Positions 25,450 through 31,807 of a stretch of 64,000 nucleotides of DNA are shown here, piece after piece; the stretch's first letter is position 1, and each line of letters opens with the position of its first letter. Below the pieces are notes generated by a model that was not told the origin of the DNA, searched no databases, and was given only the letters and a program-made list of their open reading frames with translations. The position numbers and the translations under genes are program-made. The DNA is from Deltaproteobacteria bacterium (GTDB taxonomy: Bacteria; Myxococcota_A; UBA9042; PHBI01; JACKFB01). Location of the stretch: the NCBI GenBank assembly GCA_020632695.1, contig JACKFB010000011.1:1-64000 (forward strand). Reading direction: 5' to 3'.

Positions 25450-27049
25450 GCAGCCACAGGCCTGGCGCTGCCGGGCCTCCGGCGCAGCCCCCGGTCGCGC
25501 GCCCGCCCCCTTCGCCGCTCGAGATGTCCGCTGGCGACGCGTCGTGCGCCGTCGCGTCCTCCCCATCGGCACTCGAGGCATCCATCCCGCCCGCGTCGCC
25601 CGCATCCGGATCCGTCTCCGGACCAGCGGTGTATAGCGCGGTCACCGCCTCGATATCGTCCTCCGCCAGCGTCCGCTGGGGGCAGTTGCCTGGGAAGGTC
25701 ACCCCGTTCATCGTCGCCTCGGTCGCGGGCGAGTGGTCGAGGCCGAGCACGTGCCCGAGCTCGTGCGTCGCGGTGGCCGCCAGGTCGTAGGTGGACATCC
25801 CTTTCACGCAGTCGCCTGTCGACCAGGCGTACTGTGCCCCGTTCATGTCCATGTCGACGTCGACGATCTCGCCGTCGGACTTGCGGTAGTGGAGCAAGGT
25901 GATGGCGACCTCGTTGCTCCCGTACAGCCAGGCGGAGGCCTCGAGCGTCCAGAAGAAGCAGTTGATGCGATCGTCCACAACGAGTCCGGGACAGTCCTGG
26001 AGCCCCACCCGCCGAAGCCGCGGGCCGAGCCCTGCGAGGACGTGGTTCCACTGGGCCGACCCGAAATCGAAGGCCTCGGCCACGCCCTCGGGCGTCAACG
26101 ACTTCGGGACGTCGGGGTCGACCACGAAGGCCACCTCGGAGGCGGTCCAATGGAAGGGGTCGCCCTTGTCGGTGAAGTAGGGGCCGCCCGCTCTCGCCGG
26201 CGTCGCTGACGCGATGAGGAGGGCCAGTGTGGCGGCCCTGGTGCCCCGGCGCCGTCCTGCCAACGCCAGCGCCAGCAGCGCCATCCAGACGCTCGCTGCG
26301 GCACCGCCGCCGCCGGCGCCTCCACACCCGCTCCCGGGCGGTTCGATGGGGCAGTACGGCTGCTCGAGGCCGTATACCGTCAACGCCGGGTCGCACGGCG
26401 TCACGTCCGGCCCCGTCGGGACGGTCGCCGAAGCCAGGACGCCCGCGACGTCGTCCGGCGCCAGCACCCGCTTGTCGAGCGCCGCCGCCCCCGAGCGCGC
26501 GAACATCACCGCGCCCGGATCCTCCGAGTGTCCCAAGCCCAGCAGATGGCCGATCTCATGCGTCGCGATCTGCTGCACGTCGTATGCGCCCGGCGAGCCG
26601 TCAGTGGCGAATCGATAGACGACTCCGTTGAACTCGGTGTCGGCGTCGACGATGACACCCTTGTGGCTGTCGAAGGTCACCGACGTGAGGCCCACCACGC
26701 GGCTGGCGTAGGGCCACTCGTCCTCGCGCCACATCGTGATGTTCTGCTCGCCGGGCCACGACGCCACGCCGACCTCGTCGAAACAGGTGATGCCGCGCCC
26801 CTGGAATCGCAGGGGCAGCCCCTGGACCTCCTCCCACGTGGCGTAGCCCGCGGCGAGCGCCTCGCTGATGGCCTCGGGCGAGACGTCGGCGCTCCCGGCC
26901 GCCTGTTGCCACCACCAGATGCACGGTCGCTCCCAGTGGATCGGCACGCCCTGGTCATTGGTGACCTGCTGGTATGCCAGCGCGGCGGGAGCCAACGCCG
27001 CGCTCGAGAGCACGGCGAGCGCGAGACACCTGGCCGCCGTCATCGCCAT
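25379..27049 (-). CDS. Tandem fused matrixin-like zinc metalloprotease with internal and terminal sorting tails
   Basis: A 556-residue secreted protein made of two complete matrixin-like units in one frame. Unit 1 has a signal peptide (1-25), the zinc motif HEIGHLLGLGH (about 163-173), then a Gly/Cys-rich stretch, a hydrophobic segment and an Arg cluster (about 240-271), which looks like a MYXO-CTERM-type tail. No stop follows: the Arg cluster runs directly into a hydrophobic stretch ending 'ATPARAGG', a perfect signal peptide for unit 2. Unit 2 has HELGHVLGLDH (about 425-435) and its own Gly/Cys, hydrophobic and Arg-rich tail. An in-frame TTG at 26263 could start unit 2 separately. Products are expected to be exported, zinc-dependent and surface-attached. 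The gene overlaps the upstream gene by 10 bases. Confidence 0.85.
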   Translation of the reverse strand: MAMTAARCLALAVLSSAALAPAALAYQQVTNDQGVPIHWERPCIWWWQQAAGSADVSPEAISEALAAGYATWEEVQGLPLRFQGRGITCFDEVGVASWPGEQNITMWREDEWPYASRVVGLTSVTFDSHKGVIVDADTEFNGVVYRFATDGSPGAYDVQQIATHEIGHLLGLGHSEDPGAVMFARSGAAALDKRVLAPDDVAGVLASATVPTGPDVTPCDPALTVYGLEQPYCPIEPPGSGCGGAGGGGAAASVWMALLALALAGRRRGTRAATLALLIASATPARAGGPYFTDKGDPFHWTASEVAFVVDPDVPKSLTPEGVAEAFDFGSAQWNHVLAGLGPRLRRVGLQDCPGLVVDDRINCFFWTLEASAWLYGSNEVAITLLHYRKSDGEIVDVDMDMNGAQYAWSTGDCVKGMSTYDLAATATHELGHVLGLDHSPATEATMNGVTFPGNCPQRTLAEDDIEAVTALYTAGPETDPDAGDAGGMDASSADGEDATAHDASPADISSGEGGGRATGGCAGGPAAPGLWLLSLIGLAARPRGRRGHGLARARS

Positions 27050-27759
27050 GTGCGCCCGAGCAGCCGCGTGACCAGGGCGTCCAGGGCCTCCGGCGGCACG
27101 ACGCGCGCGTCATCGGCGCCCGACGGACCTCCCCCCGGCAGGCTCCCGGAGTCGTGCGCGGGGAAGGTCCCGGCGTCGTGGTTCCTCCATGTTCCCAAGG
27201 GGTCGCGGACCGTCCCGGAGTCGTGTGCGGGGAAGTTCCCGGAGTCGTGGGTCCTGCCCGGCGGACTTCCCCCCGGCACGCTCCCGGAGTCGTGCGCGGA
27301 GAGCTTCACGGAGCCGTGTGCCGGGGAGGTCCCGGAGTCGTGGATCCTCCATGTTCCCAGGGAGTAGCCGATGGGCTGGTAGCCCCAGGGGGTGTCGCTG
27401 AGCAGCAGCAGCAGCTCCTCGCCCGGCAGCAACGAGGGGACGCCGGGGACCACCGTGGTGAGGCCGCCGCGGCTGCCTCCGGGCATGACGACCTCGAGCT
27501 CGGGCAGCGGGCCTCCGAGCAGCAGGCGCGGCGTGCCGCGCGCCGCGATGATGTCCCAGACGACCAGCCGGTACCGTGTCCGCAGGCGCATCGCGCGACC
27601 CGGGGCCCGCTCGACGTCCCGGGCCACGACCTGGGCGTGCACCACGAGGTCGGCTTCGGCCGCCAGCGCCTCGTCGGGCGCCGCCTCCACCGTCATCGCC
27701 CCCGCCGGCCCGGAACAGGCCAGCCACAGCACGCACGCCGCCACGATTCGCCACACCAT
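27040..27759 (-). CDS. Hypothetical secreted protein with HDSG repeats
   Basis: A 239-residue protein; I chose the ATG at 27759, which gives a signal peptide ending 'SGPAGA' and lies 6 bases from a -10-like box. The first half (about 25-125) is a folded domain beginning with 'EADLVVHAQVVARD' and containing 'VPSLLPGEELLLLLSD', a pattern seen in small secreted beta-sandwich proteins annotated only as hypothetical. The second half (about 130-225) is an irregular repeat of HDSG with PA, GG and Thr/Phe-Pro linkers, about seven copies counting variants; its DNA is the dispersed 13-base repeat. It lies between the HAMP-PAS and matrixin genes in a leftward run. Function is unknown, and the repeat may be inserted DNA. 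Confidence 0.65.
   Translation of the reverse strand: MVWRIVAACVLWLACSGPAGAMTVEAAPDEALAAEADLVVHAQVVARDVERAPGRAMRLRTRYRLVVWDIIAARGTPRLLLGGPLPELEVVMPGGSRGGLTTVVPGVPSLLPGEELLLLLSDTPWGYQPIGYSLGTWRIHDSGTSPAHGSVKLSAHDSGSVPGGSPPGRTHDSGNFPAHDSGTVRDPLGTWRNHDAGTFPAHDSGSLPGGGPSGADDARVVPPEALDALVTRLLGRTWR
27144..27342 (-). repeat. Cluster of a 13-base dispersed repeat (TCCCGGAGTCGTG)
   Basis: Exact copies start at 27144, 27213, 27237, 27282 and 27330; variants lie at 27168 (one change) and 27306 (two changes). Read on the minus strand each gives CACGACTCCGGGA, encoding H-D-S-G in frame. Many copies are followed by GCGGGGAAG. Three further exact copies occur elsewhere (10559 and 15980 on the minus strand sense, 19788 on plus). 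Confidence 0.85.
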
Positions 27760-27765
27760 GGGCGG

Positions 27766-27796
27766 AGCATAGCGGCGCGCCCTCGCTGGCGTCCAA
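27766..27796 (-). promoter_or_regulatory. Weak putative promoter for the HDSG-repeat gene
   Basis: TATGCT (27771-27766) on the minus strand ends 6 bases before the ATG at 27759. TTGGAC (27796-27791) is upstream at a long 19-base spacing. The sequence around the -10 box and start codon nearly matches that before the PilZ gene at 24066. Confidence 0.35.
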
Positions 27797-27833
27797 ACAA
27801 AGGCGGGCCCGCCTCCCGCGCCGGCGCGCGCCA

Positions 27834-29183
27834 TCAGGCCGACTCGCGCGGCTCGAAGCGCAGCAGCAGGTACGCGATGCGTCCCGCGCTGTCGCGTCCT
27901 GGCTCGATGGTCAGCGCCAGGTCGTGGGTCCCGAGCCGGCCGTTCACCGTGACCGGCAGCCGTCGCACCGGCCGGTGGCGGCGCAGCGCGGCCTCCAGCG
28001 CCCGACCCAGCTCGCCCCCCTCTCCCGAGTCCAGCCGGTCGCGGATGTCGGTGTCCTCGTACCCGTCGGCCAGCGCGAACAGCTTGCGGAACGACCGGTT
28101 GGCCAGGCTCAGCCGCAGGCGCGTGTCGATGAGCGCCACCGGGTCGGCGATCAGGTCGGCCAGCCGGACGATGCGTGTGCGGTCCTGGTACACGCGCTCC
28201 CGTTTGAGCTCGTCGAAGGCCAGCACCTGGTCGAGCATGTGGTTGAGGCTCTCGCCGAACGCCCCGAACTCATCGCGATGCTCGGTGTGCGCGCGCACCT
28301 CGTAGTGGCCGAGGCTCACGCGGTGCACGACCGACGCCAGGTGCCGCAGCGGCGCCACCAGCCGCTCGGGCACGATGAACACCAGCACGACGATGTAGAC
28401 CAGCGTGAGCAGCACCAGCGTGATGAGGTACCGATCCGCGCTCTCGACGGTGTTCCCGATGAGCGCGCTCGCCGCCGAGTAGGCCGAGGACACGTCGTGG
28501 CGCGAGCTGGCCAGCTCGAAGCGCACCTTGGCCGCGCTCTCGGCCACGACGTCGCTCATCGCGCGCCGCGCGGCGCCGACGCCCGCTCCCACCCAGATGT
28601 GCTCGGACAGTGCGGGCCCGATGAGCAGGTCGGGCGTGCGGTCGATCTGCTCCCGCAGCCGGATCAGCTCCTCGGTCGTCTCGCTCAGGTTCGCGTCGGG
28701 GTGCCGCTCCAGCCAGTGCAGGCTCTCCTCGGACACCGCCTCGCGCCAAGCGAGCAGCCTGCTCACCAGCGGCAGCGGCGGCGTCACCGACTCCCGATCC
28801 CTCCTCGAGTCGAGCAGCAGCGCGCCGTGGGCGTCCAGACGCTCGGCCAGCGTCTCCAACCGGTCTTGCATCCGAGGCACGCGCGCCGCCGCGTCGCGCG
28901 CCTCGGCCGCCGACCGCGCGAGGCGCTCGAGCTGCTCCTCGGTGGTGGCGCTGCCGTGTTCATCCAAGGCCTGGTAGACGTGGGCCCGGATGTCGTCCAG
29001 CGCCTCGCTCGCGGACGCCAGGTGTTTGACCTGCTCGGACTGCGTGAACAGGTCGCGCGTGTAGCTGACCGCCAGCACGGTCTGCGTCACCACCAGCAGC
29101 AGCACGCCCACCAGCATCAGCGCCAGCCGGGTGCGCACGCCGGCGCGCCGATTGCGCCAGCGGTCGGTGAGCCACTCGATCAT
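27834..29183 (-). CDS. Membrane sensor with HAMP and PAS domains but no output domain
   Basis: A 449-residue inner-membrane protein. Membrane segment 1 is at about 20-40, a helical periplasmic sensor at about 41-245, segment 2 at about 248-270, then a HAMP domain ('PLRHLASVVHRVSLGHYEVRAHTEHRDEFGAFGESLNHML') and a PAS-like domain (about 325-445, 'LADLIADPVALIDTRLRLSLANRSF'). No kinase, methyl-accepting, GGDEF or phosphatase domain follows; the protein simply ends. Its ATG overlaps the ktrA stop (ATGA), so it is translated with the potassium system. It could pass a periplasmic signal to KtrA or to an unlinked kinase; this is inference. Confidence 0.8.
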   Translation of the reverse strand: MIEWLTDRWRNRRAGVRTRLALMLVGVLLLVVTQTVLAVSYTRDLFTQSEQVKHLASASEALDDIRAHVYQALDEHGSATTEEQLERLARSAAEARDAAARVPRMQDRLETLAERLDAHGALLLDSRRDRESVTPPLPLVSRLLAWREAVSEESLHWLERHPDANLSETTEELIRLREQIDRTPDLLIGPALSEHIWVGAGVGAARRAMSDVVAESAAKVRFELASSRHDVSSAYSAASALIGNTVESADRYLITLVLLTLVYIVVLVFIVPERLVAPLRHLASVVHRVSLGHYEVRAHTEHRDEFGAFGESLNHMLDQVLAFDELKRERVYQDRTRIVRLADLIADPVALIDTRLRLSLANRSFRKLFALADGYEDTDIRDRLDSGEGGELGRALEAALRRHRPVRRLPVTVNGRLGTHDLALTIEPGRDSAGRIAYLLLRFEPRESA

Positions 29184-29869
29184 CGTTCCCGCGTGAGCGC
29201 GCGAACCTGCGCGTCGGTCCCCACCACCGCCAGGACGTCCCCGTCCTCGAGCACCAGCGACGCGTCCGGGTCGGCGATGACGTCGTCGACGTAGATGTTG
29301 CGCCCGTGGCTGTCCACGCTCGGTCGATGCTTCCGCACCGCCAGCAGCCGCAGCCCGTAGCGGCCGCCCAGGTCCAGCTCGCCCAGCGTGTGCCCCAGGT
29401 GGCTGGGGCGCGCGGCCAGCTCGACGAACTCGTGGCCGGTCGGCAGCATGCGCCGGTCGCGAAGCTCCGGCGCGACCAGGCGCCGCGCCAGGCTCTCGCC
29501 CATCGCCACCTCGGGGTTCACCACCTCGTGGGCGCCGATGAGGCGCAGGATCTGCTCCTGGATGGGGCTGGCCGCGCGCGCGATGATGTGCGGCGCCGCC
29601 ATGCGGACCAGCTGCGCGGTGACCACGATGGAGACCTCCAGGTGCCGCCCGATGGCGACGACCACCGTGTCCACGTCCTCGACGCCCGAGGCCCGGAACG
29701 CCACCTCGTCGGTCGCGTTGAGCACCATGGCCTGGTCCACCGATCCGCGCATGGACTCGACGGCCTGCGCGTCGCTGTCGATGGCCAGCACCTCCGCCCC
29801 ATGGTCGGCGAGGCCTTGCGCCACCTTGGCGCCGAAGCGACCGAGGCCGATGACGGCATAGCGATTCAC
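29180..29869 (-). CDS. ktrA: Potassium uptake regulatory subunit, RCK/TrkA family (KtrA-like)
   Basis: A 229-residue cytoplasmic protein. The Rossmann RCK_N domain starts at the N-terminus with IGLGRFG (7-13) and continues with 'VLAIDSD' and 'GVEDVDTVVVAIG'. The RCK_C (TrkA_C) domain is at about 140-225. The single RCK_N/RCK_C pair and the short length fit KtrA rather than the duplicated TrkA of enterobacteria. It gates the KtrB-like membrane subunit encoded just upstream (56-base gap) in response to nucleotides. Cyclic di-AMP binding cannot be judged from sequence alone. Confidence 0.92.
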   Translation of the reverse strand: MNRYAVIGLGRFGAKVAQGLADHGAEVLAIDSDAQAVESMRGSVDQAMVLNATDEVAFRASGVEDVDTVVVAIGRHLEVSIVVTAQLVRMAAPHIIARAASPIQEQILRLIGAHEVVNPEVAMGESLARRLVAPELRDRRMLPTGHEFVELAARPSHLGHTLGELDLGGRYGLRLLAVRKHRPSVDSHGRNIYVDDVIADPDASLVLEDGDVLAVVGTDAQVRALTRER

Positions 29870-29925
29870 CAGTCAGCTCCTTGCGATTCGGAGAGCGCGC
29901 GTGGGGGAGGATGCCACAATGCGGA

Positions 29926-31725
29926 TCAGCCTACGATGACCTTGCCCTCGACGTACCGGTAGCCGCGATAGCTCTGGCCGCCGGTGCGTCCCACGGCGAG
30001 CGCGACCGTCAGCGGCCCCAGGCGACCGACGAACATCAAGGCGATGATTACCAGCTTGCCCACGGCGGTGAGCTGCGGCGTCACGCCCATCGACAGGCCG
30101 ACGGTGCCCAGCGCGCTGAGCGTCTCGAAGAGCAGCGCGTCGAAGGAGATGTGCGGCTGGCTCATCAGCAGCGCGACCAGGCCCAGGGACATGACCGCGC
30201 CGGCCATGATGACGATGGAGACCGAGCGCGTGACCACGGTGCTGGGGATGGTGCGGCGCCCCATCTCGACGTGCGAGTGACCCATCAACGACGAGCGGAT
30301 GCTCATCACCAGCACCGCCACCGTGGTGGTCTTGACGCCACCTGCCGTGGAGCCGGGGCTGGCGCCGATGAACATGAGCAGGCAGCTCACCAGCAGCATC
30401 GGCCGGGAGAGCGCGGCCATGTCCACGGTGTTGAAGCCGGCGGTGCGGAACGAGACCGACTGGAACGCGCTGGCGATGAGCTTCTCCCGCACCGGCAGGC
30501 CAGCGAGGCTGTGGTCGAACTCGAAGAAGTAGTAGAGGATCGTCCCGCCGGTCAGCAGGATGCCGGTCATCACGAGCGCGAGCCGCGCCTGCAGGGGCAA
30601 CGAGCGCCAGAACCCGCTGCTGCCGTGTCGCCAGGTGCGGGGCGCGACCAGGGCGCCGACGACCGTGAAGCCGAGGCCGCCCAGGATGATGAGGCCGGCG
30701 TGCACGGCGTTGACCCAGAGGTCCCCGCGAAAGGACGCCAGGCTGTCGCCGTAGAGCGAGAAGCCGGCGTTGCAGAAGGCGCTGATGGCGTGGAAGACGG
30801 AGAGCCACACGGCGCGGACGGGGCTGTTGCCGAGGTCGGCGAAGCGTGGATAGAGGGCCGCGGCGCCCAGCGCCTCGATGACGAAGGTCATCAGGAAGAT
30901 GGAGCGGATCGCCGACTTCAGCGCCGACGTGGAGGTCTCGTCGAGGATCTCCTGCATCAGGCTGGCGCTGCGCAGCGAGAGGCGGCGACCGACCAGGATG
31001 ATGGTCGCGGCGGACAGCGTCATGATGCCGAGGGCGCCGACCTGGATGAGCAGGAGGATCACCGCCTGGCCGAACTCGCTGAAGGTCTGCCGCGACGGGT
31101 CCGCGAACTGGTCGGCGACCGTGTTCAGGGTCGCCAGACCGGTGACACAGGTGGCCGACGTGGAGGTGAAGAGTGCGTCGACCCAGCCGGCGCCCAGGCC
31201 GTCGGTGGTCGCCCGCGGGAAGGTGAGCAGCAGCGCGCCGCCCAGGATGATGCCCATGAAGGAGAGCGCCAGCATCTGCGCGGGCCGCGCCTGGAGCGAC
31301 TCCATGAAGCGCCGGTAGCGCTCGGTGCTGGTGGCCATGCGCGCCACGACGCTGGACTGCCGGACGAAGGCGATGAAGGCCCAGAGCGCCGGCCGCTGGT
31401 AGAGCAGGCACAGCAGCACCAGCAACACCGTCTCGGGGGCGATGCGAGCCAGGTAGCGCAGGCGGCGCGGACCCAGGCGCAGGCGGATGGCCTGCTGCCA
31501 GGTGCTCAGCACGATCGCCAGCACGACGGCGCTGTGGAGCGCCAGTCGCAGGGCCGGCGTGTGCACCAGCTCCCAACCCTCGAGGACCAGCAGCGCGACC
31601 AGGGCCACGGTGCTGCTCCACCCCACCAACGTGGCGAGTCGGCGCGCTGCGCTCGGTGGCGCGCGCGTGGAGGGCGGCCGCGGGGCGCGTCCTGGCGGAG
31701 TGGTCTCGTGCAGCAGGCGACTCAT
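29926..31725 (-). CDS. ktrB: Potassium transporter membrane subunit, TrkH/KtrB family
   Basis: A 599-residue polytopic inner-membrane protein of the SKT superfamily, driving K+ uptake. The four selectivity-filter regions are visible in 'SATCVTGLATL', 'AFCNAGFSLY', 'GASPGSTAGGVKTTT' and 'LSALGTVGLSMG', each with the expected glycine. About 100 extra N-terminal residues carry an Arg/Pro-rich cytosolic start and two to three added membrane segments, making it longer than usual KtrB (about 450). The start at 31725 lacks a strong ribosome site, so a later start is possible. It forms a unit with ktrA and the HAMP-PAS gene. Confidence 0.9.
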   Translation of the reverse strand: MSRLLHETTPPGRAPRPPSTRAPPSAARRLATLVGWSSTVALVALLVLEGWELVHTPALRLALHSAVVLAIVLSTWQQAIRLRLGPRRLRYLARIAPETVLLVLLCLLYQRPALWAFIAFVRQSSVVARMATSTERYRRFMESLQARPAQMLALSFMGIILGGALLLTFPRATTDGLGAGWVDALFTSTSATCVTGLATLNTVADQFADPSRQTFSEFGQAVILLLIQVGALGIMTLSAATIILVGRRLSLRSASLMQEILDETSTSALKSAIRSIFLMTFVIEALGAAALYPRFADLGNSPVRAVWLSVFHAISAFCNAGFSLYGDSLASFRGDLWVNAVHAGLIILGGLGFTVVGALVAPRTWRHGSSGFWRSLPLQARLALVMTGILLTGGTILYYFFEFDHSLAGLPVREKLIASAFQSVSFRTAGFNTVDMAALSRPMLLVSCLLMFIGASPGSTAGGVKTTTVAVLVMSIRSSLMGHSHVEMGRRTIPSTVVTRSVSIVIMAGAVMSLGLVALLMSQPHISFDALLFETLSALGTVGLSMGVTPQLTAVGKLVIIALMFVGRLGPLTVALAVGRTGGQSYRGYRYVEGKVIVG

Positions 31726-31768
31726 CGGTGCAGATCCCGTCCGTCCCCGCGCCCGGCTCCGGGGATGC

Positions 31769-31795
31769 GGCCACGCCGCCAGGAACGGCGTGGCC
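31769..31795 (-). terminator. Perfect 10-bp hairpin after the pseudokinase gene
   Basis: GGCCACGCCG (31769-31778), a 7-base loop and CGGCGTGGCC (31786-31795), 13 bases past the pseudokinase stop on the minus strand. No T-run follows. It may terminate or attenuate read-through into ktrB. Confidence 0.6.
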
Positions 31796-31807
31796 CGTGG
31801 GCGTCGC

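Noticed and set aside
25379..27049. The idea that the matrixin fusion is simply two genes joined by an annotation error.
   Set aside because: The frame is continuous in the given sequence and no stop is found at the junction in this frame. A sequencing indel remains possible and is listed as a check.
27144..27342. A possible CRISPR array because of regularly recurring 13-base words.
   Set aside because: Spacing is irregular (24-69 bases), the words are too short, they are in frame inside a gene, and no cas genes are near.
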